Source: Anastrepha obliqua (Eukaryota > Arthropoda > Insecta > Diptera > Tephritidae). Taken from it: 64,000 nt of DNA. The position numbers were made by a program, and so were the translations under genes. The DNA is taken from the NCBI RefSeq assembly GCF_027943255.1, contig NC_072893.1:18870001-18934000 (forward strand). Reading direction: 5' to 3'. Under the pieces are notes generated by a model, which saw only the letters and a list, made by a program, of their open reading frames with translations, was not told the origin of the DNA and made no database searches. Below, piece by piece: positions 1 through 11,219 of the stretch. The number at the start of each line of letters is the position of its first letter. Within the stretch, counting starts at the first letter, position 1.

Positions 1-1900
1 TCCTAGGGTATGGCCTATCCCTCCCAAATATCAACCTCAACTTCACGCGGTATTCCCTCTTTCAAAACTAACGAGGCTTTGATGACCGATTATAGGCAAA
101 ATATAACCTAATCATCCCTGACGTGCTGGCAGCACGTCTGGGGTCTAAATCCGACATCTCGGCGCCAGAATCGGAGAAATAGGCTGATAACCTGCCTAAT
201 TTAAACACAAATCTATCAATGAAACCACAACGAATAAACCTCGGAATAAACAACCCGCTCAAAATTCGATGATCCTTGGCATGAAAAATAGTACCAGATT
301 TGGAACTTGGAACATTCGTACACTTTTGGTAACATCACGTCTGCTGAAGTTAGCAAAGAATTCTTAAGCTATACACACCTTTTTCTAGCACTCAGTGAAA
401 CCAGATGGCCTGAATCTGACTCAATAACAATAAAAGAAGGATTAATCTTCTTCTACTCCGGCAAACCTCGTGGTCAACCAAGATCCAGCGGTGTAGGTCT
501 TCTTTTATCTAATAAAGCAAACGCAGCTCTTTTAGAATGGAAACCCCCTCTCAGACCGCACGATAATCGCCCGATTTCGTTCTCGGTTTCATAACATCTA
601 CTGCATTCAGCGTTACGCACCTACAGAAGCAGCTCTATATTCCGAGAAGGAGGCTTTCTATAGCCTTCTATCAAGCAAAGTAGTTGCTAACGCAAACATA
701 ACAAAGCTGCTCGGAGATTTTAATGCACAAGTTGGCTCGGACAATACAAGCATGGAAAGCGTAACGAGACGACATGGTCTGGAGAGAATGAGCGAAAATT
801 GAGACATGTTTGTTGAGTTCTGCACCAATAACAATCTCGTCATTGGAGGCACACTTTTTGTTTTCCTTGTTCACTCCTCTCAGGAGCATAGGGCCTCGAC
901 AAGGCTATTCCATCGTACACCGTTCTGTGCTGTTCTGTGGCGGACACAAACGTGTTGACAAACTCACCCATATTGGGTCACGCCTGATCACATTAGTGAA
1001 AATCAGATTGACCACATCGCGATAAGTCGTACTTGGAGAGGTTCCGTCGAGATATACGTAACGTATGCGCATACGCTTGTTTCAGAAGCTCAATCCGCTG
1101 CAGAAACAAACCGAACTAGAGATCTGTACAGAGTAACGAAAAAGCTGACTAACAGTGACACTCAAATCGCTGATAGTCCACTCAAAAACTCTTTCGGTCA
1201 CTTCGTTACCACGACAGAAAAGCAACTCGAAACCTGGAAAAAATATTACATCTGCATACTCTCTCCTGCACCAATAAACACCTATAATATTTGTGACTGT
1301 TCATCGCACAACATAATTAGTTCAATAGAAAACTAAGTAATCGATGACTTCTGGACAACCGGGCAACTTCCTAATGAGTTAAAAGAGAGTGCTATAATCC
1401 ACTTACCCAAAAAATGTGATCTTTCTGCTGAGTTCGGTGAACAAAATAATCGCCCAAATTTTCAATAAATGTTTATCGACGGCTCTTCAACCAAAACTCA
1501 GGGCGGCACAGGCGGGTTTCCGATCATCAGTAGAGTGACAAACCCTCTCTATCATATTTTGGTAGACTTTAAAGAAGCGTTCGATACGATCCACCACGAG
1601 TGGATCTGTGATCACTCATAACACCAAAATTAAAATATTCCACTCTATTGCACGGCTGCGAAGCTTGGAGACTTGCAACGCTTACAAGCATTTGTGAACC
1701 GTTGCTTCCGTACAGTACTTCGCGTCTTCTGACCCAACAAAATATCCAACCAAAACTTGAGGGCCATGACGAACCAAACTACAATGAGAATGGAAATGCT
1801 CAAAACAAAAGTGCGGATGGTTTGGACACATTTTAAGAAGAGATCCGAACGACATCACCCGTAAAGGGTCAAAGAGTCATATGAGGTGTCGACTTCGATA
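1..1900 (+). mobile_element. Decayed non-LTR retrotransposon with AP endonuclease and RT
   Basis: Pieces of a LINE polyprotein appear in order but in different frames. At about 299 the endonuclease start motif FGTWNIRTLL is readable. At 400-520 a second frame gives LSETRWPESDS and an SSGVGLLLS stretch typical of the APE endonuclease of CR1/RTE-like LINEs. At about 1560-1605 comes the reverse transcriptase motif LVDFKEAFDTIHHEW. At 1645-1740 there is HGCEAW and then the NRCFRTVLR region found downstream of the RT fingers. The fragments are far closer together than in a full element of about 3 kb, so internal deletions as well as frameshifts have occurred. Nothing here can be translated as one protein. 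It resembles the C-terminal relics at 26980-27680, 45100-45385 and 50120-50330. Confidence 0.75.
121..137. repeat. Short perfect hairpin in LINE 5' part
   Basis: ACGTGCTG-G-CAGCACGT is an 8-bp perfect palindrome with a one-base centre, just upstream of the endonuclease motif of the LINE relic. No function can be assigned. Confidence 0.5.
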
Positions 1901-1989
1901 CCTCAACTTTACTTGGAATAAATTTCAATGCTACGAGTGCGGTTCCTGAGGGAAGTTGGTGTTATCATCGTGTGCTGCCATCTATCAAA

Positions 1990-3100
1990 CGACGGCAAAG
2001 CAAGTTTCAGACTGATTATAGGTTAGCTTGGACTTGGCAACTATTCGAGTAAGACGTGTTCCGGGATTTTCGCTAAGATGGGAAAAGACCAGTCGCGTTC
2101 GGTAATTCCAAAGATAAAAGCAAAGTTGGTTGCTGTCTATGGGGCGGCTTCGCCATCTATGAACACAGTTAGATATTGGTTTAACGAATTTAAACGTGGA
2201 CGATCATCCGTTTTTGATGAGGAACGACCAGGACGCCTTGCAGACGTGGTTACCGAGGAAATCATTAAAAAAGTCCACGACACGATTCTCGCTGATCGAC
2301 GAACGAAAGTGCGCGAAGTAACAGAAGCCATAAGTGTGTCGACCGGAACGTAGATTAATATTTTACATGATAAGTTAGCGATGAAAAAAATGTCGGCCAG
2401 TTGGTTGACGCGACTGCTCACGGTGAAAAACAAACGGATGCGGCTGTTAACTTCGAAGCAATTTAAGCGAGAGCAGAGAGAGCGAGAGGCTGTTTGGAGC
2501 AATTTAAGCGAAGTCTGAAAGAATTTTTGAGTCGAATTGTCACCATTGATGAAACCTGGATTCATCATTACCCACCAGAAACTAAGCAACAATCATAACA
2601 ATGGATTTCTCCTCCCCGTCAATCTGCCCCAAAGAAGACGAAGACAGTCCCATCGGCCGGAAAGCGCATGGAGAAGATTTTTTTAAATGCAAACGACGGC
2701 ATCCCCATTGATTTTTTAGAAAAAGGAAGAACGATCTTTTGACAATACTGCAGTGAGTTCTTGGAACGCTTTCGCGAAAAATTGAAGGAGACACGGCCGC
2801 ATTTGGCGCAAAAGAAGGTGCCTGCTTCACCACGATAACACACTAGCACATTCATACGGAGTTGTTGCCGCCAAACTGCATGAATTGCCTTATGAATTGC
2901 TGCCGCACTCCCGTATTAAGCCAAGCTGGCTCCCTGCGACTTTTTCTTGTTCCCTCACATGAAGAAATGGCTCGCGGGAAACAAATTTAGTTCAAACGAG
3001 GAAGTCATTGCCGAGACAGAGACGTATTTTGAAGAGTTCGACAAATCCTATTTTTTGGAAGGGTTAAGAAATGGTCGGAGTACTGATTGAAAAAATGGTG
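1990..3100 (+). mobile_element. Mariner element, broken transposase (copy M1)
   Basis: Mariner transposase pieces lie in order. Positions 2078-2353 hold an open N-terminal part: helix-turn-helix region, WFNEFKRGRSSVFDEERPGR linker, then the second DNA-binding part VTEEIIKKVHDTILADRR. After a stop the sequence continues with RIVTIDETWIHHYPPETKQQ (first catalytic Asp in DETW) at about 2530-2590, VPSAGKRMEKIF, then LLHHDNTLAHS (second Asp, DN) near 2820-2850, KLHELPYELLPHSR, and a C-terminal LEGLRNGRS-like end near 3070. At least four frame changes or stops break it. The third Asp region (SPDLAPSDF in the family) is degraded to IKPSWLPATF. Clear terminal repeats were not found, so both ends are approximate. 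Relative of the mellifera/irritans mariners by wording of the motifs; subfamily not certain. Confidence 0.85.
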
Positions 3101-3790
3101 TGTTCATTTCTAACGCGGGGACTTACAGAACCCCTCTCATATATCTCAATTATTCTGTATTTTATTTAAATAGAAAATATTTATGCCCCTATTGAGTCCC
3201 TTTTTTCTAAATTGCTTTTGGTCATTCAGTATTCAGCGTTTGTGAGCTTTTAGCTCTTAATAGGAATCCCAAACGATTTACTCGAATTATATAAGAAAAA
3301 TGATGATGAGACATTATGAGCTAAAAATGCGAACAAAATCTAATAGTTTTTTTAATAAGCTTCTTTTCTTAGAATTCTGAAAAAATAAAAATTTAAAAAC
3401 AAAGTAAACTATATAAACTATATAAATTTCTCTGCCTTTCTAGATCTTCAGTATAATCTTTACTCAGATCTTTCTGCGTCGTCAACAAATGTTGCTCAAT
3501 TCTCAATCGTAATGAACTGTTAATTCGAAATAATAAATTTAAATGTCAATTCAATGGAAATTTGATAACTTGGAAACTTACAGCGATTAGAAAATTAGTT
3601 TGGCGGTCATCCTTTAAGCATTTGCGCATCACAGAATCTTTGATTTTGTATAAGAAAAAGGGGTGCCTTTATTATAAGCATTTGATTTTTTTTTTATTAT
3701 TTGTAAGCACTAAATAAGGAGGTAAGTAGAGAAACTCATTTAGACCATTGCCGTTCCGTCGGGATAGCACAGGACAGGTTTACCTGCTAC
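3101..3790. other. Non-coding AT-rich stretch
   Basis: No reading frame, RNA gene or repeat was recognised between the mariner and the next LINE relic. Confidence 0.5.
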
Positions 3791-4120
3791 TCTTCGTTAA
3801 ACCCATTTTATTTTAAGTGCAAACCCATTGATCTGGCTTAGTAAATATATTCCTAAGAGGCCATCAGAATCATTCAAGAACGATGAGCTGAAGTATCTTA
3901 ACCTAATGACATGCCACGCGAGACAATAACAGAAAAGATGTTCGACAGACTCTTCCTCCTCCTCATTCGAGCAGCTTCTGCAATAGTCGAAATGAGGTAC
4001 GTTCAATCTTTGAGCATGTCGACCTAGAAGAGAAAGGCCTATGATAAAATCAACCAACATAGAGACGTTTTTCCTTTCCCGATTAAGTGGCGGTAGACAT
4101 CCCATTTTGGTCAAATTCTT
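3790..4120 (-). mobile_element. LINE C-terminal zinc-knuckle relic
   Basis: An open 105-aa frame reads LLGRHAQRLNVPHFDYCRSC followed by SNEEEEESVEHLFCYCLAW. The C-X2-C...H-X4-C knuckle after the RNase H domain is typical of I-type fly LINEs. The frame begins inside the family protein, so it is a truncated relic, not a gene. It is the same protein region as 31370-32060 and 40255-40500. Confidence 0.7.
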
Positions 4121-4214
4121 TTTGTAGCATTACATGTCAGACTATCAACCCGCGTCGGGTTAGCTGAATTGACAAGAGCTACTTGCACCGCGCAGTTTGT
4201 AGGTTGAGAGAGGT

Positions 4215-4616
4215 ATGTCTACAATCTCCATACCAAGAGGGAGGCGAGTGGTAGTGCCCTCTTTCATTACAATTCCCTGGTATATCTCAATGCTCTATAT
4301 TCCGCCATCTCTGAAGTCCACCATCAACCAACTGACTGGACCTTGTCAGTGTGACTTTAGACCTGAAAAATCCACAATCGACCAAATCTTCACAATACGC
4401 CAAGGCTTGGAAAATACCGATGAAAGAAGAATCGGCACACTCCATCTTTTTGTCGATTTCAAAGCTGCATTCGACAGCACGAAAAGGAGTTGCCTATATG
4501 CCGATGACGACTGCCAGATCTTTAGCATGAGGCCTGCTGCTATTTCGAAAGTTGTACCTCTCGTTTCCATACAAAAATCATTTAACGCTTGTGTAAAATC
4601 TTACGAAATTACATAA
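4215..4616 (+). mobile_element. LINE reverse transcriptase fragment with internal deletion
   Basis: A 133-aa open frame contains QCDFRPEKSTIDQIFTIRQ and LHLFVDFKAAFDS, conserved RT blocks with the first catalytic Asp in VDF. It then jumps straight to a YADDDCQIF block, which looks like the YADD active-site motif. In real RTs these blocks are about 100 residues apart, so the part between has been lost. The intact frame is a chance outcome of the deletion. Confidence 0.75.
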
Positions 4617-4619
4617 GTA

Positions 4620-5250
4620 AACTTAAACATAGCCAAAAACGCGTCTTTCCTCCTTTTAAGCGGTAATATCTTGTGATTATCAGATTCAAATTCAGATTCA
4701 GCTCATCACGCACATCCGGAAAGTTGTAGTCTAGTTGTTGGTTCTGAAAGTCAATTACAATTTGCCAGTCTATGTAAATCTTGGCCGGCTCGGCTTTCCA
4801 TTTTCAAAGATCTATGACAATATTGGAAGAAATTGATAATCTGGTTGGATCTAACCATCTTCAGTGGGTTACTGAGGTCAACTCAACTTAGTCAGCATTA
4901 CCACCTTTACGTTGTTGTTGAGCTCCATGGCTGAACAAAGAAAGTTTGTCTGCATAGTAGAAGGGCTAGTTATGAGGTATCCTGCAAGATACTGCGCTAA
5001 TTTATTCATTCATTTATCCAACAGTAGGCTTTTACAGAAATACACAATCCATGTGCTATGTCATTCACTTTCTTCAGCAGACTTTGCAGCATGCCGCTTT
5101 TATCTAAAATCTGTTCAAACAAAGGAAAAATACTTTAGCTCGTTCAAGCTGTAAGAGAGAAAGCGAAAATGTCTTCTACGAGGTGATGAACGTTTTGGAC
5201 TAGGCTGAGCTTGACTACGAATTTCTGTTATGTATTTGGAATTTCTTGTA
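4620..5250. other. Unassigned stretch
   Basis: No coding region can be supported; short frames show no family features. It may hold further LINE debris between the RT piece and the LINE tail at 5255. Confidence 0.4.
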
Positions 5251-5254
5251 CACA

Positions 5255-5550
5255 TTTTTTGCAGTCTCAGTAAGCCAAAGGATTCAGCGGCTCCATCGAC
5301 GGTTCGGTCATGTCGTCTGAATGGATACAAACGCTCCGGTTCGAAAAGTATTCGATACGGTACCAGCTAGTGTTAGCAGTGGCAGAGGACCTTTGCGTTG
5401 GAAAGATCAGGTGGAGAAACACGTGGCTTCACTTTATTTGTCCAACTGGCGCCAATTAGCAAGAGAAAGAAGCGGCTGAAGCGCTTTTTAACTTGACCAA
5501 AACCGCTTTAGCGGTTATCGCGCCAATCAACAAGAAAAATTATGAAAAAT
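5255..5550 (+). mobile_element. LINE 3' end, GHVVRMDTNAP family (copy 1 of 3)
   Basis: The plus strand reads GHVV, then MDTNAPVRKVFDTVPAS, LRWKDQVEKHVASL and SNWRQLARERS, the extreme C-terminus of an RTE/CR1-like LINE protein. A non-coding tail follows with AGCGGTTATCGCGCCAATCA and then an A-rich end near 5540. The same protein end and tail occur at 41767-42117 and 61955-62385. Confidence 0.75.
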
Positions 5551-5559
5551 TTAAAATTG

Positions 5560-6270
5560 TTTCCTTACTCAAATTCGCTTAAGCCTTTTGCAGTACTTTT
5601 CTTTTGGTGGGTGAGGTTGGGTTGAAAATGTCTTTGCACTTCCAGCGACCATCGTGTACTGCTTTGAGTGGTGTGGCCACTAAAACAATCCCTCCTTTTC
5701 TGGGGAGATTTCCCTCCCGGAACTACTTTCTGCATTACTTCGGGAGGGCCCAGAACGGCGTCCATAACGTGTACCAGTTCTATTCACCCACGTCTGGGTC
5801 CACCATATTTGTAGCCAGCTTCTTGCCATAGGCTCGTCTTCTTATACCTTCATCCTTACAGCTTTTGTGTCTGTTGACCACAATTGGTTTCTGCGTCCTC
5901 TCCTTTTGACGTACTTGTAGGTATATTTCATGTCAGCCAAAGTCTCAATTGCTTCGATTTTTAAAGCATCTGTTACATCTGAAGAATGCGACATCAGATT
6001 TGTTAGTTTCGACTTGTTCCCGTCTGATATTGTCGTGAGTCAAACAGTTAGTGCCTCCTTGCTCAAGAGTTCCTACGCTTCAGCTGCCCACTCTGCATAT
6101 CGGTGGGACTGCATTATTTTTGCTGAATATGTCTGGTATCACATTGTTCACCTGCAACGGGAGTCCAAGTAGTATTTCCAATGTTTGACATTCGTCTCGA
6201 AAACGGTCACATTGCAAGATGACATGCTCTGCATCTCGATCGTGTTGGAGCAGTCTGCCAATTTAAAATA
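5560..6270 (-). mobile_element. LINE 3' part (DAEHVILQC family)
   Basis: The minus strand at about 6170-6260 reads LLQHDRDAEHVILQCDRFRD followed by ECQTLEILLGLPL, the H-X4-C knuckle end of an R1/I-type LINE. Downstream, to about 5560, frames are short and interrupted and probably represent the end of the protein and 3' UTR. A similar C-terminus is present at 11900-12300. Confidence 0.55.
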
Positions 6271-6324
6271 GTGGGGATACAATGGAAAACATCCGTGCCA
6301 AATGTAGGCAAAAATTAAGGTGAA

Positions 6325-7090
6325 TTTGGTTGTAAAATGAAAAATCTTTATTTATTCTTGTAAATCAATTTCATCCCCTTCAAAATAATCCCCTCTCGAT
6401 GAAATACACTTATGCCAACGATTTTTCCAATCCCCGAAACATGCCAAATAGTCCATTTCCGGTATAACCATCAGCACCTTCTTCGATTCAGCTTCCAGCC
6501 AGGTGGAAGGAATTCATAGTGCACCGCACCACGAAAATCGAAAAAAACTGTCATCATGACCTTTATTTTTGAACGACTTTGACGTGCTCTTTTCGGTCTG
6601 GCCTCGCCTTTAGCACGATATTCGCTTGATTGGTCGGTTGTTTCAGGGTCGTAAGCATAAATCCAAGTTTCATCTCCCGTAATGATGCATTTGAGCTTGT
6701 CCTGATAGTCTGAAAGCATTGTTTCACACACATTAACGCGACGACTTTTTTCCAAGAAATTGAGAGTTTTCGGTACCAAACGAGATTTGACTTTTCGTAG
6801 GCCCAAATGGTCTTTCAAAATGGTTTTCACAGATCCTTCTGATATTCCGATCATATCAGTAAGGTCTTTAACAGTCAACCGACGATTTTTGGGCACTAAC
6901 TCCTTCACTTTATTGACGTGTTGGTCATCTGTTGACGTCGATGGTCGTCCGGAGCGCTCCAAGTCATCAACACGTTCTCGACCCTCTTTGACGTCTTTGT
7001 ACCACTTATAAACATTTTTCTGCGACATGGTCGAATCACCAAATGCCTTCTGCAACATGCTAAATGTTTCCTCGTCACCCATGGTGCAAT
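6325..7090 (-). mobile_element. Mariner element with internal deletion (copy M2)
   Basis: The minus strand from 7082 has a 203-aa open frame: MGDEETFSMLQKAFGDSTMS, a first HTH with YKWYKDVKEGRE, the DLERSGRPSTS linker, a second HTH (VKDLTDMIGISEGSVKTIL), then IITGDETWIYAYDPET with the first catalytic Asp, and a VFFDFRGAVHYEFLPPG block. After PPGWKLN the sequence jumps to the C-terminal block CFGDWKNRWHKCISS and GDYFEGDEIDL (minus strand, 6360-6450). The segment with the second and third Asp (about 100 residues) is deleted, so the protein cannot be active. The start at 7082 fits the family N-terminus. Terminal repeats were not identified. Confidence 0.85.
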
Positions 7091-7099
7091 TTCAGGTAT

Positions 7100-8230
7100 A
7101 AGCTATGGATCCAATGGCCATTGACTGATAGATCCCATCTATGTTGCCATTCTTCTATGAATTGCAGACGTTCTGTGGTTTTTTTCTCCTTTGATGGGTT
7201 CGCTCCGTGCCAATCATAGAGACGACACATTTCTCGTACGTGTATGTATATCCATAGGGAGTTTTCCGGCGATAACGCAAATCGCGTCGTCAGAGACGTT
7301 TCTGAATGCGCAAGCGACTCTTATTGCCTGCCGTCGTAACACCTGTGATACGTGTCGTACTTTAGATGGTTTAACTCCCGTCTTTTGCATTGCCTATCGA
7401 AAGATGTTCGCTACAAAAAACAACGTTTTTGCTAGCTCTGTAAAAACACCCTTTATTTTACATCACAATGAAACCTGCAAGTGTAAGCCAATTGAAACGG
7501 CAATCTAGAATCTGATGGAGGTCAAATGTTCAAATAATTAAAGATTGTCTCAATTCGGCGAACTGCCGAGCAGCATTGCTGATAGTTACAAAATTTTAAC
7601 ATCCAAAACATAAGCGCTATTTAGAATAAGTGCGTATGTATGTACAAAACTTGCAAGAGATGTAAAAGTATCAAGAGAGCAAAAGAGAGAGAGAAAGATC
7701 GAGCAAACGATTTGCCTAAATGGCTAAGTGAGTGGCATTAAGAGTAGCGCCGTGATTGAGTGCTTGAGTAAGCCAGGTTTATCGCGCTCGCTTTTTAGGC
7801 CTTCAAGCATTTCCTATGCATACATACATAAATACATACCTGACGTCACTGAGAGTGCGCCCAAAGAGAAAAGTAAATCTAGGTGTGTACAACAAATATC
7901 TACACAACAAAAGCGCATTTAAAGCGTAATATTTTATAGAAAAAATAAAAATAAAAAATGAAACACCTACGTTTTGATTGAAAATTTTATTTAAAATATT
8001 AAAATATATTATTACTATTTATTGTTATTTATTCATAATTTTCTTTAAAATATTTATCAAACACTATTTGGTGTAGCAAAAATTTGTTCTTCGTCACACT
8101 AACAATTCGAGTGACAGCGGCAGCGAAGGCACTTTACTGCATTGCAATTAATTATAAGTAAATTTCTAACTTCTAAACTATTTATTTCGTGTTATTCAGC
8201 CATTTTCACGCATGACTTGACTTATTATTG
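7100..8230. other. Non-coding flank downstream of the Ly6 gene
   Basis: Mostly AT-rich, probably unique DNA with short CATA microsatellite stretches (about 7800-7850). The part at 7930-8240 is the 3' side of the minus-strand Ly6 gene and contains several TTTATT words (AATAAA on the gene strand, for example near 8020-8035) that could serve as poly(A) signals. No exon was recognised. Confidence 0.4.
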
Positions 8231-8240
8231 ACCACTTCGC

Positions 8241-8672
8241 TCAGCAGCACCAAAACCTGGCGGCCAACAACAATGACGCCACAATGGCGGCTATCCAAGG
8301 CCGCAGACTACTCGCTCCATTGCATCCATCTGTGCTGCAAGTGTAGATACACGAACGATAATCCATGCGATCACCTTTGTTCTTCACATAATCACAATAG
8401 TTGCCCAAATCCTTGGAGGAGCAGAATCGCTTCGCGCCAATGCCACCCTCATAGCGGCCGATATGCTTAATACAGAACTTGGCATCGTGCACATTCGAGC
8501 AATTCTGCGGCTGTATGTCTGGCTCGTCGAAACGTTCAAACCATTCGCCACACTGGAAGGGCGTTTGGGTGTCGGAGGCGTCACAGACGTAACAATTGAT
8601 AGCCAAGGCAGTGCCACACAACGCAGTGCAGATAACCAAAAGTTGGAGGATAATTTTACTCGTACATGACAT
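8241..8672 (-). CDS. Secreted GPI-anchored Ly6/uPAR three-finger protein
   Basis: Complete 143-aa frame. Residues 1-24 form a signal peptide with a hydrophobic core (IILQLLVICTALCGTALA), with cleavage probably before INCYVC. The mature part has ten cysteines (27, 30, 41, 58, 67, 84, 93, 108, 112, 117), the number of an insect Ly6 domain with five disulfides, and it ends in the classic CN pair (Cys117-Asn118). A hydrophobic tail (about 125-140) after small residues near 118-122 fits a GPI anchor signal. The start at 8672 is chosen because it opens the signal peptide and has a CAAAATG context. Family members act at the cell surface, for example in septate junctions, channel regulation or sleep; which role applies here cannot be told from sequence. 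The Drosophila orthologue is not identified with confidence. No stop, frameshift or intron is visible, and it is the only clearly intact host gene in the window. A processed copy is possible but no poly(A) trace was seen. Confidence 0.88.
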   Translation of the reverse strand: MSCTSKIILQLLVICTALCGTALAINCYVCDASDTQTPFQCGEWFERFDEPDIQPQNCSNVHDAKFCIKHIGRYEGGIGAKRFCSSKDLGNYCDYVKNKGDRMDYRSCIYTCSTDGCNGASSLRPWIAAIVASLLLAARFWCC

Positions 8673-8699
8673 TTTGGGTTGTTTATGCCTCTTGTTTTT

Positions 8700-8735
8700 A
8701 ATTCAGCAGGAAAAAAACAAAGAATTTATAGTTAA
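8700..8735 (-). promoter_or_regulatory. Candidate TATA promoter of the Ly6 gene
   Basis: On the minus strand CTATAAATT lies around 8727-8734, about 55-60 bases upstream of the start codon. A start of transcription about 30 bases downstream would give a leader of roughly 25-35 bases. This is inference from position and motif only; an upstream untranslated exon is equally possible. Confidence 0.3.
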
Positions 8736-8829
8736 ACAGCAGCAGCAATCGAACAATACTACTTCAAACACAAACAAAACACTTCACAATAACAAAATAG
8801 AAAATCAAACTGTTACGAAACTTTACTAG

Positions 8830-9625
8830 AATAAACAAAGCAACAGCTCTGTAAGCAACACACAACTCGTGTGCAAGTGGACGGACACAATGGCCACAGT
8901 GATGGAGTGTAGTAAACGTCAAGAGTGTGCCAGCCAAATGTCAAAACGAAATGGAGAAACCCACAGTAAAACAGACAACTGTCAGGTTGGAACTGACATT
9001 TCTGGCCATTTGCTTTACACCTTCGTACGTACATTGGCCGATAAACTCAGTTACTCCCTGCTTGACACCAGAGTCTCCCTTTGCTTAGCACAGGTCTCCC
9101 TTTGCTTGGCTTAATTCTGTTTTACTTGCCCACTTGCTGCGGTTTCTACTCAGTCATGCATGTGTGAATGTGTACGTGTGCATGTGTTCCACTTGCTTCT
9201 CCTGCCATAACAAAAACGCATATGTGTGTAAGTGTGTATGCAAGCAGGTCAATATAAAAACCTGGCTCTCACTCTTAGCTTTGCCGACACACCAAATTCA
9301 CTCATTGGCGGTTGCTTTTTGCTCTGAGCGGCTTGTGTGTTTATTGTTTGTGTGTGTGTGTATGTGTTGAGGTTTGGCTTAATATTGCATTATACACGTA
9401 CGAGTATAGGTACTATTGCATGCTCTCTGTTACTAACTTCTAGTGTTGAGAGTGGAGCACAAAAATTTGGTCTAGCGGCACTAGCAACGGTGTTCATAAC
9501 AACTGTCAAGCTTGAAGAGTATGCTAAAGAAAATATTCATACAGCAAGTGTGTACATACACAGCCATACACCAATGAGTGCATGCTTGGCAGTGTGGGCT
9601 TACGAGTAACAAATATGCTCACGTT
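8830..9625. other. Non-coding flank with TG-rich microsatellites
   Basis: Upstream flank of the Ly6 gene. It has short TGTG/TATG repeats (about 9165-9185 and 9345-9370). Reading frames here are repeat-driven and show no family features. Enhancers may be present but none can be recognised. Confidence 0.4.
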
Positions 9626-9629
9626 TCAT

Positions 9630-10390
9630 TTAAGGGGGTGGTAGGGTTTAGCGCTAAAAAAAAAACACTTTTTTTTTTGAATTTTTTACAGAAATATGGC
9701 TTAAGATACTTTAATAAAATCAGTTGCATGTTATTGTACATCTTTTCAATAAGTTTTTAAAAAATTTTAATAATAAAATACTGACAAATAAGCCCATGAC
9801 AGAGTTTTTTTGGAGATATGTTTTTCGAGAGGTGCTCTGCGGTGCCAATCGGCATTCGACGTACAATCATCTGAAACTAAAAAAGTCGAATTTTTCAGTT
9901 AAAGTATGACGTAATGCTCCCCCCCACATGAATACAATTTTTTTTTTTTCATTTTTGTAGTTTTGGTGGCAAAAAAAACGTAAAACGCGCATTTTTGGCG
10001 AAAAATTTCGCCATATTTGTAAGTGAAAAACAACCTTAAAAAAAAAAAAATAAAAAAAAACAGTGGGAGGGGGAGGTATTTTTGATTTAGAAAACGTGTG
10101 CCAAATTTGAAAAGAATCGGTTGAATAGTTTCGGAGTTGTGATTGGCACCGACTTTTAAGAAGTCGTTTCGGGAAAAACGCGTTTGAAAAAATGACTCTG
10201 AAAAATTATCGATGCTCCGCATTCGAGGTAGAGTGCCTACAAAGGCTATAACTTTGAGAGTTCTGCTCCGATCCACTTAAAATTTTGACACAACATTCTT
10301 GAAATGATTTACTATAAGATGAGGGAAGAAAAAAAAATTTCGATTTTGGCAGAGACGGTTCGTAAAACTCGAACATTTTTCGGTCATCGT
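9630..10390. mobile_element. Truncated TTAA-type MITE relative
   Basis: It starts TTAAGGGGGTGGTAGGGTTT at about 9630, like the complete TTAA element at 14103-14831. It shares with that element a sub-terminal block: AAGAATCGGT, an AGTT(A/G)TG word, then AAAAACGCGTTT (here near 10170-10185, there near 14635-14645). No matching right end is present; the sequence runs into a Tc1-like transposase at about 10395. It is non-coding, with long A/T runs. Confidence 0.5.
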
Positions 10391-10394
10391 GAAG

Positions 10395-11071
10395 CACTTT
10401 GACGGACCGCAATACAGAAATTGGTGAAAAAAATTCGGAATTCGAGCTGTTGGGACAAGTTAGTGATGTGAAGAATAAAACCCGTGCACGTCGCTCACGA
10501 ACAGCCGAAAATATTGCTGTTGTAGCCGAAAGTGTTGAAAAAAACCTAGGTTTGTCCATTCCTCGTCGTTCTTTGAAATTGGGCATTACACAAACGTCAT
10601 TACACCGTATTTTGCATAAAGATTTGGGTCATAAGGCTTATAAAGTCCAGTTAACACAAGAACTCAAGCCGACCGATCATCAACAACGTCGTGTCTTTGC
10701 TGATTGGGTCGTTGAAATGCATGAAAATGATCCGGAATTCCATCGAAAGTCATCTTGAGTGATGAGGCCCATTTCCACTTCTACCTCGGTGGCTGCGTCA
10801 GCAAGCAAAATTGTCGGATCTGGGACTCAGAAAATCAACGTGTGACTGTTTGGTGCGGTTTATGGTCCGGCGGAGTCATTCGACCTTACTTTTTCGAAAA
10901 TGAATGTGAATGAATTGCGCTATCGAGAGATGATTAACGATTTTTTATGATCGGAATTGGATGGTATTGATCTGGGCAACGTTTATTGTCAACAAGACGG
11001 CGCTACGTGCCACACAAACAACGAAATTTTTCTTTGAATATTAAAACAATACCTCTTATTGGAAAACCCTT
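10395..11071 (+). mobile_element. Tc1-like element with DUF4817-type transposase (copy T1), internally deleted
   Basis: The frame 10399-10758 reads VKNKTRARRSRTAENIAVVA, then SIPRRSLKLGITQTSLHRIL (HTH) and ELKPTDHQQRRVFADWVVE. After a frameshift it continues ILSDEAHFHFYLGGCV (first catalytic Asp), WCGLWSGG.IRPYFFENE and, near 10990, QQDGATCHT (second Asp). It then jumps directly into the 3' UTR and the right terminal repeat CCTCTTATTGGAAAACCCTT, followed by TA. The third acidic block and the C-terminus are deleted. No left terminal repeat is present; the 5' end is fused to the TTAA-type repeat. It is the same family as 32700-33214, whose 3' UTR and end match it. Confidence 0.8.
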
Positions 11072-11219
11072 TATTATGGCGTCCATAATCAGATTGAATA
11101 GTGTAGAACTTAAGCTATCGCCTTATCTTATCCCTGTTGCCACCGGTATTGGGGTTGGTATTTCATTGTTAGTCTTGACGGAAGTGTTATTTTCGGTGTT
11201 GAGATTCAGGTCGATGAAT

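Noticed and set aside
7191..7508. 105-aa plus-strand frame
   Set aside because: No recognised domain, signal peptide or neighbouring exon; length is within chance expectation for this composition.
8463..8669. Plus-strand frame opposite the Ly6 gene
   Set aside because: Shadow of the minus-strand gene, which has signal peptide, cysteine pattern and GPI tail.
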